Source: Pleurodeles waltl (Eukaryota; Chordata; Amphibia; Caudata; Salamandridae). From it: DNA of 64,000 nt. The stretch lies in the NCBI RefSeq assembly GCF_031143425.1, contig NC_090438.1, positions 755,559,823-755,623,822 on the forward strand. Reading direction: 5' to 3'. The position numbers and the translations under genes are program-made. The notes under the pieces are model-generated. The model saw nothing but the letters and a program-made list of their open reading frames with translations, had not been told where the DNA came from and did not search any database. Positions 13,451 to 24,989 of the stretch are shown here, one piece after another (the stretch's first letter is position 1; each line of letters starts with the position of its first letter).

Positions 13451-15285
13451 GCAGGTTGAGTACCTTGAAGAATCTATTTGACTTAATTGTAATGTACTAA
13501 ACACCTAAACGGGTCTCAAATTGTTTGATCCTAGGCCAATATTTTAGTTTACAGAGTCACCTTTTCTTCATTCTCACATATGAGTGCAACTCCAAATATG
13601 TGAGCTCAGCATTTCTGCTGTACAACAAAAAAAAACTCTTTTGTCTTCTTAAATAGACTAAACATTTGTTCCATGTATAATAAGAATCTAGCGCAAATAT
13701 AAGGGACAAACGATCCATTACTTGCCTCCTAATTTACTAACAGAATTGCCATCAGGGAAGGACTGTTTCTCAGTTTATGTTAAAACACTGACTTTTAATA
13801 AATAATTTACTAAAGTATGATGCGGAGCACACTCAATTACAAACAGTAAATTTCCAAGAAATGTCCAAAAACCTTCCTACTAACTTGCAGCTCTACTGGA
13901 GAAAACTATATAGTGTATTAACAATAATCTGTGCAAATTAGGTTTCAGAAAACATATTTATCCTTTGCACATCACCAAGTAAAGTGTTCTGATTTGTTTT
14001 CATCTTATTAAAATATTTGTTCATCACACAGAAGAACAAACAAAAAATGGGCATTCACAACTCCTGAAATATATTTTGAAATGTTTGCACATGTTACTTA
14101 GTTATTTAAATGCTGTGTTAGGAAAACAAACTGACACCCTACAGTTTTTCATTTTACACTCAGTACAGCAGGTAAGAGAGTTTCCCTTACAAAATCCTGA
14201 AACTCTGCAGTCAAAAGGAAAATTAATTGTAGAAGACAAACTTTTGACCTGTGTCTCTGAACTCAGAGCAAATGTGACACAATAACAATATTTAAAGATC
14301 TCTACATTGCTCCTTTAATTCTGACTGAACAAAACACCTGTTCTTTGTCAACTCACCAGAGGAGGCGAGTAGGTCCTAAAAATAACTCAACCTGATAAAA
14401 TATGACCCGCCATAGCAAGTGGGTGAATAGGTTTTTCAAGGCCTGTATATGACTGGCTAACAGTGGGTGTGGTGACTGTACATAATTTGGCTAACCATCG
14501 GTGTGATGACTGTACATATTCTCTCTCCAAACAACTCAAATTTCAGGGTCTTGCCTTGCAAGGTATCTCATAATCACTCCCCTTTTTAATCTACTACCCA
14601 ATCCATTCACATTTCAGGAAAGTATCTTGAGGCTTGTACCAGGGACCGCAAGGCCCTTTGTGTCACTCCTCATCCAACACCCTCCAACATTCCCCCCACC
14701 CACAACCTGCATGCTACCCATGTCTGCCTATCTTTGCCATTCTCAATTCCCTTCACCGCAAACATGGCCCACCACCCTACTGCCTCATGCATGTGGCCCA
14801 AAACTGCCCCCCACCACAATGCTTGAGAATTCTGTCACCCTCCTGTTTCAACCATCAAACTTACTAACAGTCTCTATTGCTGCTGCAGTTTTGTTTCAGC
14901 ATGGGCGTAGCCCCAGAGTTCACCAGCTTACTAAAATTCTCAGAACCTCTCCACTGCAGCACCACTACTAAATTCTCATGCTTACACCTAGTATACTTAC
15001 AACTACTTGGCAATAATGTTAGAAAACATTGTTATGAGCACTAGTAGTACATCTTCCTCATCGTCAGCGCCGTAACTGGTATTATGGCCCCTATTCTCCT
15101 CCAACCCAATTTCAAGAGATGCCCATCTGTTTGTGCTTCTCAAAGAATAATGCTGATGTACATCCACCTTTAGCCTCTCCACCACTCGCTGGCCCTTAAT
15201 GGGGGTAGCCCTCATACTTTTTTTATCTCTTTTTCTGCCATCCTGATGACACCTTCCTTTCATGGTTTGATGATACTGAATATCC
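13451..15285. other. Unassigned, expected to hold the L1 endonuclease but not readable
   Basis: This lies between the L1-like ORF2 and ORF1 relics. No endonuclease motifs are visible in any frame. A short imperfect direct repeat (GGCTAACAGTGGGTGTGGTGACTGTACATA, two copies of about 33 bp with 5 or so differences) occupies 14453-14518. The stretch may include replaced or inserted DNA. Confidence 0.35.
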
Positions 15286-15289
15286 ATGT

Positions 15290-15565
15290 GACCATAGCCA
15301 CTCCCAAACTGCCACAGCTGAGGTGAAGAAATGTGATACATCTTGCAGGATGATGGGTAGTTTTATGGGGAAAAAATAAGGCATATGTCAGATTTAATAA
15401 ATGCTTGCTAACAGCTAGGAAACTTCCCCTTCTTTGCTGTGTTAGTATAATCCAGGAACACATTGACTTTTCTCACCTCAACTGCCATGGCCCATGTGCA
15501 TGTGCTATCAGCAATATATTGTCACTATCATGAAAATTCAGGAATCTTGAATCGATGGGCCAGGG
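15290..15565 (-). pseudogene. L1-like ORF1 relic, C-terminal domain
   Basis: Minus-strand translation between about 15560 and 15300 reads FLNFHDSDNILLIAHAHG, then a basic segment QQRRGSFLAVSKHLLNL and YALFFPHKT. This order matches the ORF1p C-terminal region of L1 elements (LNfRDrd-IL-AAR, then FxxVKxxLrxxxxxYALLFPA). In-frame stops are present. The N-terminal half of the same protein resumes at 16440-16890, on the other side of the L2-like LINE, which therefore inserted into ORF1. Confidence 0.6.
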
Positions 15566-15599
15566 TGGGGTTCCCAGTACTTGTGGTCTACCAGGGACT

Positions 15600-16440
15600 C
15601 TATGAGCTCTTTAGACTGTAAAGAGTTTTGAGAATTTCCCTTTTAAGACCATTGTTAGAAGCCATTCTTCCGTTAGAAGCCATTCTTCAATGAACAGCTC
15701 AGGACTCCTGGTGGCCCACCTCCCTAGGATCTGCACCCTCACCCACCACCCACGCACGCACGCAACTTGGGCTTCATCTTGGATTCCACACTCAGCATGA
15801 CTCAGCAGGTCAATGCCATCTCCTCTTCCTGCTACAACACCCTCCGCCTGGTCTGCAAAATCTTCAAATGGATTCCCGTCGAAACCAGGAAAACCGTCAC
15901 ACACGCCTTGGTCAGTAGCCGATTGGACTACGGAAACGCCCTATATGCAGGAATAACAAACAAACGCCAAACAAAGCTGCAAAGAATCCAGAACGCATCC
16001 GCCCGCCTCATTCTAGACATCCCACGCTGCGATCACATCTCACCCCACCTCAGAGACCTACACTGGCTACCAGTATCAAAGAGGATCACCTTCAAAATCC
16101 TCATCCACGCACACAAGGCCCTCCACAACACAGGTCCCGCCCACCTCAACGACAGACTCACCTTTCACACCCCCACCTGCAACCTTCGCTCCGCCAACCG
16201 CTCCTTCGCCTATGTTCCTCGCATCTGTCGCACAACCACTGGAGGAAGATCATTCTCTCAGCTTGCCGCAAACACCTGGAACTCCCTACCGCTCCACCTC
16301 CGCCTGACCCAAGACCTTCTATCATTCAGGACACACCTCAAGACTTGGCTCTTTGACCACTAGCTCTCCCCCCCCCCAGTGCCTTGAGACCCTACCAGGT
16401 GAGTAGCGCACTCTATAAATCCCTGATTGATTGATTGATT
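15600..16440 (+). mobile_element. L2-like LINE, 5'-truncated, 3' end intact
   Basis: A 199-codon open frame (15767-16363) encodes the C-terminal end of an L2/CR1-clade ORF2. It starts in the RT thumb (LGFILDSTLSM, QQVNAISSS). It continues with SSRLDYGNALYAG, LQRIQNASARLIL, LRDLHWLPVSKRITFKIL and TWNSLPLHLR and ends LKTWLFDH*. The stop is followed by a short 3' UTR with GTAGCGCACTCTATAAATCCC and a (TGAT)n tail at 16420-16442, the usual microsatellite-like end of this clade. The reading frame is intact over its whole length, so this is a comparatively young, 5'-truncated insertion. It interrupts a minus-strand L1-like ORF1. The exact 5' boundary is approximate. Confidence 0.85.
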
Positions 16441-16890
16441 GATCACTCAACCCCTCATTGTATTCAGGGATTCCCACCAGGCACACATTGTTGCACCTGG
16501 AATCACCCAGCTATTCCATCAGGTAATTTACCACTTTTTGTAAAGTTTGTATACCGTCTTGCACAGCCACCAGCGTGGATTCTGTTTCTGTTACTCATTC
16601 TCCCAATTTCCTATGGTCAACCTTGACCACTACAACCTCTATAGCCGCTGTGTCGATGTTTAGTTCCAGAAGAACTTTGGTTTCTCATATCGCTGAAATA
16701 ATTTTCTCTATATGACCTTTGAGGATCATGTCTTTGCACTTCTGTCCTGGCTGTTCACAGTGATAGGGTCCTCTGTATTACCAGGGTGTTGTGTATTATC
16801 AGGAGTTTAGAATATTTGTGATGTACCATTTCACTGCGTGCCACCACAACGGTGTGTTCCTGCACTTCAACTGGATTCCATGAAACCTCA
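16441..16890 (-). pseudogene. L1-like ORF1 relic, N-terminal coiled-coil and start of RNA-binding domain
   Basis: The minus strand from about 16740 to 16440 reads LLELNIDTAAIEVVVVKVDHRKL, a stop, then VTETESTLVAVQDGIQTLQ and CNNVCLVGIPEYNEG. This is the ORF1p pattern of L1 elements: a heptad-like coiled coil (KIDxxAxEVxxxRxDHRKLxxRVxxxE) followed by RRNNvRivGlPE. Several stops are present. The C-terminal half lies at 15290-15565 beyond the L2-like insertion, and an LTR-A inserted just upstream at 16906. Family membership is clear from the motif order, but the precise clade (L1 or Tx1) is not. Confidence 0.65.
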
Positions 16891-17820
16891 TTATCTTACC
16901 AGTACTGTTAGAAATTGGGTTGTTGGCTGACTTGGGTGTAAGCCCCGATCAAGCCGCAATCACAGTCCTAGTCAGGGTAAGGCACAGACAAACCCTCTGG
17001 TGGCCTGGCAAAGAGAACTGAGGCTTAACTTAAAGGCAATGTTGAAGTATGTGTGCAATACTTCAAACAGTAAAACATTGAAAACGCCACACAAAAAAAA
17101 ATCACACCAGGTTAGAAAAATAGATCAGAATTCAATAAATAAAACAAGACCAAAATGGCAAAAGTCCAATCCGTAGAACCGGAGACATTGATTTTCAAAG
17201 TTATAAGTAAAACTAGAGCCAATACGCAAAAAGTGCTAATGGGGATTTCTGGTTGCACCGGACAGGGGCAAAGTCAAAAGTTCAGGTCAACTGCGATGGA
17301 GCACAGGCCAGCTACATGGATCCATTTAGGTCTGCTGAACCAAAGTACCTTAAATCTTGGTTGCAGAGCATTGCATGAATCTGCACCAAAGCCTTGTGCA
17401 GCTGAGGTGATACTTCAGTTATCAGATGCAGCAAGGCTGTGGTTTGAGGTCCTTATGCATCCAATCTGAGGATCCTGCTGATGGGAGCTTGCTACGCGAA
17501 GGTAGGTGTCAAGGACTTATTGCGCAGTAGAAGCAATGCATTGTTTGTGAGTAGCTGAGAAGCTGTGATGCGGAGTTTCCACATCTTTGTTGAGGCTGCC
17601 ATCTCAAAGAGCTGCGAGGAGCTGGTGCTGGGAGAAGTGTTGCACAGTGGCTTTTCCGAAGGTGATGCGTTGAACCCAAGATGCGGGATGCGGTGGCGAT
17701 ACAAGTCTGCTGCGATGGGTCGATTCTTAGACATAGTAAGTGGGCAGAGAAGCCATTTTAGATACATGTGCTGGACACTGGTCAATACGAGTTCCCCAGC
17801 TATATTATGGCTTCTCTGAA

Positions 17821-19713
17821 TGTAGGGATGCTTGGTGTCAAACATCTCCTACTAATAAGCCCACACTGAATCCAGTGATGGTTTTATTAATACATGCACC
17901 CAGAGGGCACCTTAGAGGTGCCCACTGAAAACCTAACCGACTGCTAGTGTGTTAACTAACTGGTCAAAATCAGCACAGCCACCCCAGACAGATTTCTGAC
18001 TGCCTGAGATGAGAGGCAGCGCTCTCAGATGTCAGGGACAAAGCCTGCTCTGAGCAGAGGTGTTATCACCGCTTCCAGGCAGGAGGGATATTCCAGGCCG
18101 GGACGCTTCAAAGGACTAGCCACCTTTGTTATGCAACACAGGTTTCTCCAGATAGTGAAGACCACCCCCCTGTCCTGACCCCACGTCTTGACGGTAAGAC
18201 AGGCGGGAAAATTTGTAAGACTAGTAGATGTGCCCACATCATGCCAGTCCCACCCCTAAGATGGACCACCTAATGTGGACACCACTTTTCAAATTCCCCC
18301 ATCTTGTTTTGGACAGGATTAGCATTCTAGGGTCAGGGCTATGTCCACTTCCCAGTGGAAGTGGTCATATAGAGGGTGTAGTCACCCTAAAGGTAGGGAA
18401 CCCATTGGCTGCTACATCGCGCTCCACTTAACCTACCTAAATTGAGTATTTAGGTGGCACCTCTGAACCCAAGAACTATGATTCGATGGATCAAGAGAAG
18501 AAGGACAAGGAAGAATCACTGCCTGGTGAGAACAGCAGGAGAGCTGGGACTTGTTGTGAAACCCTGCCTGCCCGCACCTCTCTTGACAATCACAACAGAG
18601 TGATTCTTCCTGAAAAGCTGGGGAACTACCAAAGCCTCCCTGGGAGTAGAGGAGCTAATTCACTTCAGTCCGCAGGCACGAAAAACAGAGTCAGGTCCAA
18701 CCCATTACAGCTCCCCAGCCCCGACTGATGCTGCATATGACCAGGTGGGAGTACCAGTGCTCTGGAAGACCAGGACGGTCTCCCCATTGAGTCTGACAAT
18801 ATCAGAAACAACTGGAGCTGTGAAGCACCAGTCCCCGGGTACCAGAAGGCCTGCACCAAGCACCAAGACTGAGAGCCCACTCTGGATTCCCACTCCCCCA
18901 GGACCAAGCTGCCATTGAGGGACATCAGCACCACTGAGACTAGTTCATGAGCAGCCCACCCCTGCCAGCTGTTAGCCCCTAACCACAAAGAGCATCTTTG
19001 CACAAAGAGCCCAGCCGTCCAATCCACTCTGCATATGAGCTGCCCGGCCCAGATACACGGAACTGGCTGTGCCCTCTTACTTTAAGGCCCCTTCTGACCC
19101 AAGCCCTGATTTGGGAGCTCTCAGACCTGTCCCCAAATCCCACTTTGTTTCCAAAGGCCCCTCTTCTCCGCAACGCGTCCAGCTACAACTTCACAAGCAT
19201 CCTGCCGCTGGTCCAATTTGGGGAGCTCCTGACAAACTGCTGGTAGTATTTTGGGCCTTTGGCCTCTAAATCTCTAAACCCAGAAGATGAATGCCTGAAA
19301 CTGACTGTACTTACCTTTATGCCTTATTGACTCTTCCTTCCTTCCTTCCATAGAATTGCATTGTGCGTAAGGGTGCACAGGTTTGAACTCTGTACTTAAA
19401 TGTAAGAAATAATAATGAAAGCAGTACTTACTCTTATACAAAGTTTTTGATTTCAAAGCATATATAAAAAGAAGTGTTATTTTTCTAAATTGGTCTCGGA
19501 TTTATTCTTTGAGTGTGTGTCTCATTTATTGTCTCTGAGTACAACAAATGCTTTGCACTGCCCTCTGATAAGCCTATCTGCTCGACCACACTACCACAAA
19601 CAAGACTGTTAGTATTATCTACTTTTGCCTCTGTCAAGCAACTGGGGATCCACTGGACTCTCTGCACAGTGTACTTCTTTTTAGTGCACCATGTAGAGAG
19701 CCAGCATCTTACA
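17821..19713 (-). mobile_element. Solo LTR, family LTR-B, copy 1, reverse orientation, diverged
   Basis: The reverse complement begins TGTAAGATGCTGGCTCTCT and continues through a block near 19500-19680 that matches the reverse complement of 59160-59330. That block includes TGTGGTAGTGTGGTCGAGCAG, TATCAGAGGG and CAAAGCATTTGTTGTA. The plus-strand left end TGTAGGGATGC pairs with the family terminus. The flanks CTGAA and GAATT share only GAA, so the target duplication is not clean. It is shorter than the other LTR-B copies (1.9 against 2.6 kb). No genes lie inside. Confidence 0.65.
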
Positions 19714-19979
19714 GAATTACACTTATAAAATGTGAAAAGGTAATCCCAATGTTATCCTATGGAAGAAATAGGCTTCCTGTAGTGAAAAATGACTTTGGGA
19801 GTTTTTCACCACTAGACATGTAAAACTTAAAACTACATGTCCTGACTTTTAAATACATTGTATGCTACCGTCTGGGTTGTCCTGGGTCTACCTTAGGGGT
19901 GTTGTATATAAAGGGAAAGATTGGGTAAAAAGGGTTATTTTTGCCAGTTTGGCATGGCAGTGTAAAACTGCACACACAG

Positions 19980-22900
19980 TGTAGGAAGCTGGCTCTGTAA
20001 ATACTATATCAAAATAAGATATAGGCCCTCATTACAACCATAGTGAGCGGCAACCGCCGCCCACCAAGGTTGAACCACCGGGCGGCCGCCAATGCGGCCG
20101 CATGCCCACGGGGTCTATTATGAGATCCTCGCTGGGCTAGCGGGTGGAAACCTGGCCCAGCGGGGATCTCGGCCGCAACACGGGAGCTGGCTCCAAATGG
20201 AGCCGCCGGTGTTGCGGCTGTGTGACGGGTGCAGTTGCACCCGTCGCGCTTTTCACTGTCTGCTTAGCAGACAGTGAAAAGCTCCATGGGGCCGTGACAG
20301 GGGGCCCCACGACTCCGCTTTCCGCCAGCCTTTTCATGGCGGTTCTTACCAACATGAAAAGGCTGACGGGAGTGAGACTCGTAATCACCTGGGCAGCGCT
20401 GCAAGCAGCGCTGCCCTGGGGGATTTAAACCGCCGGGACCAATGTGGCGAGAAACCACTGTTCCCAGGGTGCGACCGCGGCACTTCCTGTTGGCGGTGCT
20501 TCCTCCAAAACAGCCCTGGCCGTCGAAGACCGACAGGGTTGTAATGACCCCCAAAGTGTGCACAGAGTCCATAGGTTCCGCAGAGGCTGAACAGAGGCTA
20601 AAGTAGATAATGCTAATGCTCTCTTTTGTGGTAGTGTGGTCGAGCAGTTAGGCTTATCAGAGGGTAGTGCAAGGTGTTTGTTGTATACACACACAGACAA
20701 TAGAAGAAGCACACACTCAATTACTTAACTCCAGTCCAGTTGTTTTTATATAGCAAACATAAATATTTGGTTAATTTATTTCTAGAACCACAAGATTCAA
20801 GTTTCAGGTAAGTACATAAATAAATATTTGAAATATGTATCAATACCACTTTGATTGGAATTGGTAAGTTGTACAGTTTTTCAATAAATAGCAATAACCT
20901 GTTTTAAAAGTTCACACTGCAATTTTCAGAACAGTTCCTGGGGGGAAGAAAAGTTAGTACGTTTTGCAACACGTACAGTTCCAGTCTCTGGGGGTTAGGA
21001 AGTCCACTGGTTGGGGTTCAAGTTAACCCCAAACACCCACCATCAGCAACACCTGGCCCGCCAGGTGCAGAGGACAAAGATGAGGCAAGTTTAACATGGG
21101 CTCCTATGGAGATTCTGGGCACTCGGTTTCAGATCTGCTGGCAGGTAAGTACCCGCGTTTTCAGAGGGCAGACCTGGGGTGTTTAGAGGAGCACCAGGGG
21201 GGCCACAAGTAGGCACCAATCTCACACCCTCAGCGGCGCAGGGGCGGTTGGGTGCCGGGTGCAAACTGAGTGTCAGGCACCCAATGCTTTCCTTTGATGG
21301 GACCCCTGGGGTCACTTAGATGCTGCAGGCTGGGTCCAGGGGGGTCAGTTCTGGAAAACCACAGGCTGGGCAAGTAGGAGGGCCACCTGCTGAACGTTGC
21401 TGCACCAGAGGTCGGGTTCTCCAAGGCCTAGGGGCTGTGGGTGCAGTGTACATTTTGGTGTCGGATATATCTTCATCTGGAGCTTTCGCTGTCAGGGTGG
21501 TCATCTGGATTCACACTGCAGGCATCATCGTGTGGGACAGGAGAGGTCAACCCCGGGTGGGCACTTGCTCAGAATCACCTGGGGATCCTTGCTAGTCAGT
21601 TTGGCCACCTGGACACAGGCTGTGGGCATCGGGTGCAGAGTGGTCAGGACTCACGTATCTGGAGATGCTCCGGAGTCCTTATATGTAGGTTCTTCTTAGA
21701 AAGGACCGCTGTTCACTGGAGATATTGGTCCCCTGTGATGCAGGCAGTCCTCTGGAAGCTTGGCAGACGTCGCTGGACCCACAGGACGAATCACCTTCTT
21801 TTGCAGGGCTTTTGAAGCAGGAGACAGGCGGGTAGGGCTGGGACCAAGTCCGTTTTTGTCTTCCTCCTTCTCTGCTGGGGTTTCAGCTTAGCAGTCCTTC
21901 TTCTTCCTTCTTCTGAGGTCACCAGGAATCGGACGACTTGGATTCAGGGGAGCTCTTAAATCTTGGATTTAAGGGCATTACAGGGGTCAGAGGGAAGTAG
22001 CCAATGGCTACTGACCCTGAGGGTAGTTACACACTTCCTGTGTCCACTCCCTTTCGGGAGGGGGGCACAAACCTAACCCTATTGGACACCCTGTCCTCCA
22101 AACTAAGGTGGAGGCTTCCGCAGGGAGGGGGCTCACCCCAGCTCTGGACACCTTAGGGATAGTCACTCCTTTCTGCTTTCCCTAAATTTCCTGCTGGACT
22201 TGCCGCCAAAAGTGGGGCTTTATCCGGGGTGCGGGCAACTTCACTAGCTGGGGTGCCCTGGGCCCTGTAACAAGAGGCCTGAGCCTTTGAGGCTCACCGC
22301 CAGGTGTTACATTTCATGCAGGGGGGAGGTGTGAGAGGACAAAGGCTCTTATCCCATGTGGCCAGAAACTCGTCTCTTAGTGGCAGGCTGGCACAGGCCA
22401 GCCAGTCCTGCGCCAAAGAATTGGGTAAAATACAGGGGGCATCTCAAAGATGCCCTATGAGTGCATGGCTCAAAAAATCCAACACTTTCATCAGTGTGGG
22501 TTTATAATGCTGAGAAGTTACCAAACTTTTCAGTATTCAGTGAAGCCATTATGGAGCTGTGGAGTTCGTAATGACAAAGTCCCAGACCATATACTCAATA
22601 TGGCTATACTGCACTTAAAATGTCTGAGAATGGACTTAGACACTGTAGGGGCATAGTGCTCATGCACATATGCCCTCACCTGTGGTATAGTACACCCTGC
22701 CTTAGGGCTGTAAGGCCTGCTAGAGGGGTGACTTACCTATGCCACAGGCAGTGGTTTGTGGGCATGGCACCCTGAGAGGGGTATCATGTCGACTCTTCCT
22801 TTTTCTCCCCGCCAGCATACACAAGGTGCAAGGGCAGTGTGCATGTTCTTGCTGAGGGGTCCCCCAGGTTGGCATAATACATGATGCAGTCCTTGGGGAC

Positions 22901-23129
22901 CTTCCCTGGCCACAGGGCCCTTGGTGCCATGGGTACCTTTTACAAGGGACTTATCTGGGTGCCAGGGGTGTGCCAATTGGGTAAACAAGGGTACAGATTT
23001 TGGGAAAGAACACTGGTGCTGGGGCCTGGTAAGCAGTATCCGAGCACCCTTTCAATCAAAGTTGGCATCAATATCAGGCAAAATGTGTGGGGGGGCCAGT
23101 AACCAAGCCAACAAGGGCATTTTCCTACA
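19980..23129 (+). mobile_element. Solo LTR, family LTR-B, copy 2, interrupted by a MITE, perfect TSD
   Basis: It begins TGTAGGAAGCTGGCTCTGTA and ends CATTTTCCTACA. It is flanked by a perfect 5 bp duplication, CACAG (19975-19979 and 23130-23134), inside LTR-A copy 3. Removing the 529 bp MITE at 20024-20552 leaves about 2.6 kb, matching the 2.68 kb copy at 59124. Shared blocks include GTGCACAGAGTCC just after the MITE, CAGTCCTTCTTCTTC near 21890, and GCATAGTGCTCATGCACATATGCCCTCAC near 22650. Short open frames inside are not conserved between copies. Confidence 0.85.
20024..20552. mobile_element. Harbinger-type multi-hairpin MITE inside LTR-B
   Basis: The left end GGCCCTCATTACAACC equals the terminus of the autonomous-type Harbinger elements at 29647 and 37322, which points to the same transposase. 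The right end is GGTTGTAATGACCCCC. Comparison with the empty site in the LTR-B copy at 59124 (AAATAGTGTGCAC) gives ATA and AAA as the flanking 3 bp, a probable mutated duplication. The interior is a run of strong inverted repeats. These include TTTTCACTGTCTGCT with AGCAGACAGTGAAAA (20248-20280), CCTTTTCATG with CATGAAAAGG, and GGGCAGCGCTGC with GCAGCGCTGCCC (20393-20418). There is no coding capacity. Confidence 0.85.
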
Positions 23130-23460
23130 CACAGACTCTGCAGTGACAGGCCTCAGACATGGTTAAAGGAGTATTTAAGTTGGTGGAACAATGAGCACTG
23201 CAGTCCCACAAAGTAGCATTTAATTTACAAGCACATGTAGTACACATTACCAGGAACTGATAAGAACAATTAATATGACAATTGGGGATAAGCCAATGTT
23301 ACCAGGTTTACGGGAGACAGTGCAAGCACTTCAGCACTGGCTAGCAGTGGTACAGTGCACAGAGTCCTAATACCAGCAACACAAAGGTCAGAGAATGGAA
23401 GAGGTAGGTAAAAAGTTGGGGGGGGGAGACCACCCTAAGGCTGTCAGGTCTAACAGGTAC

Positions 23461-24160
23461 ATACGCTGCATTCGTCTTACACCAGTTCAAATGAATAAAT
23501 ATGTGTATCTCCAACATCTCTGCACAGTTGCTTTATGTATCACCCTCCTCCAGGTCACCCACAGTGTTCAGGGGTGGAATTGCCTGTGGGAAACTACAAT
23601 CTCACTCAACAATATTACAGCACCTCACTTTGTCTTTCCTCCTAACAGCGTTCTGGCAGGCCCCACTGCGCCCACTGGGCTTTTTCTAGATTTGTTCAAT
23701 ATTGTGTTGCCTGTCTCCCGCCAGCCAATCTAAAACATTACTGAATTGAAGGCATTTCTGCTGAGTACCTTTTTGTCACAGAAGATTGTCCACCCATTTT
23801 GATATCACCTTACAGCATTCCTCTAGTGTATCCTCTGCCAGATTCTTGAGGCAGAGCACTGGCTGATAATACATCTCTGAGAAATCAGGCACTCAGGGCT
23901 CAGACTCACTCTACTCTGTGGTCCACCCCAGAGCTTCTAATCCACCACGGTGCAGGGAGAGAGATCTGTGCTGGTGTGTATCACAGGGAGTTATCCACAA
24001 CTGTTGAGCCTTTCACCGCCATAAGTCTGGCTAGAAAATCTGCTCTGATGGCAGTGTTTCCCCTTCATCAGGCAGTGTCCAGCAGTCAAGCCCGCCATCC
24101 AACTCTGGCAGTCTGTCAGTTCCTCGAATCGCTTGGAGTGGTAGCCTGTACTGTTGCTTC
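23461..24160. other. Unassigned, possibly the 5' region of the L1-like relic
   Basis: LTR-A copy 3 inserted at the upstream edge of the L1-like ORF1, so the sequence to the right of it may be the L1 leader or 5' UTR in minus orientation. No motif confirms this. The open frames here (up to 112 codons) are unremarkable. Confidence 0.3.
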
Positions 24161-24164
24161 AGTG

Positions 24165-24310
24165 ATGTAACTGGAGAGTGAGTCTTACAATAGGTTTGAC
24201 CATGTAGGAGATTCAGGTAGCTGCACCATTATAACACTCACCTGTGAGCCTTTGCGCACCCTGGAACCTCCTGGGCCCCAACACAACACTAGCGACAAGG
24301 GTGTCGCTTA
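24165..24310 (+). repeat. 5' LTR remnant of the gypsy element
   Basis: This copy is shortened relative to the one at 29150-29610. The sequence after GTAGGAGATTCAG jumps directly to GTAGCTGCACCATTATAACACTCACCTGTGAGCC, whereas the 3' copy has about 190 bp between. The outer boundary is taken at the TGATGTAACTGGAG start. The inner boundary is uncertain. Confidence 0.55.
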
Positions 24311-24989
24311 CCTTGTTTGAAGTGCTGTGGTGGCCGTGTGCCACTCCTGCAGGTGTGCGGTGCTCATGCCACATGTGTAGAATTGACACCTTCTCACCAC
24401 GCAGTGCACCCTATCCAGCAATCTGAGCCCACCAGATCTGTCTGTGCAGCAAAGCGAGACGTTTTCCAGACTGCCGGCGCTCAGGAAAAGCTGAGTGAGT
24501 CCCCTCCCCTGCGGCTGAAATTGAGCGGGAGAATTGCCTTTGGCACCCAGCAACGTGCATGCATTAAAAGAGGCGAGAGAGCCCCCCTGCTGTCAGGCTC
24601 CATTACTGCTTGCGTATAAGCCATGTTGCAAGGGGAAGAGTGACTGCTAATATATGCTTTCCAGTCGGCCTACATATACACAAAGTCAAAGCAGGAGCAG
24701 TAGGAAGTTAAACAGTGCTTCCACTGTTATCAAACACCTGTGCACTGAGCCATACAAAAAAACCCTGCAGACAATAGTTTGTAGCAACTGCTGGTGCTGC
24801 CAAGACTCAATGTCACCACCACATAGCCCTCAGATTTTGCAACAAGTGAAAATAGTTGAGACTACCATACAACAGCTAACTGCCTGCACACAATACAAAG
24901 GAGTCCGGTCTGACCCGATTCAAGTCACTATACCATGGCCACCATACCTTCAATATAGCCTTTTATCATTGAAGTTGCCCTGTCAGCAC

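Larger units (their letters stand above)
16906..23455. mobile_element. Solo LTR, family LTR-A, copy 3, expanded by nested insertions
   Basis: The termini TGTTAGAAATTGGG (16906) and GGTCTAACA (ending 23455) are flanked by AGTAC (16901-16905) and GGTAC (23456-23460), a 5 bp duplication with one mismatch. LTR-A sequence occupies 16906-17820, 19714-19979 and 23135-23455, about 1.5 kb in all. The rest is two LTR-B insertions (17821-19713 on minus, 19980-23129), the second holding a MITE. The LTR-A pieces rejoin in the right order when compared with the copy at 5266-7364, for example ACTGCACACACAG followed by ACTCTGCAGTGACAGGCC. Some LTR-A interior is missing. Confidence 0.8.

Noticed and set aside
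14627..14971. Pro-rich plus-strand frames of 77-114 codons
   Set aside because: No conserved motif, no splice pattern, and the region lies within an old LINE relic.
15003..15341. 112-codon basic minus-strand frame
   Set aside because: Only its start overlaps the L1-like ORF1 C-terminal relic. The remainder shows no motif and is probably downstream LINE sequence.
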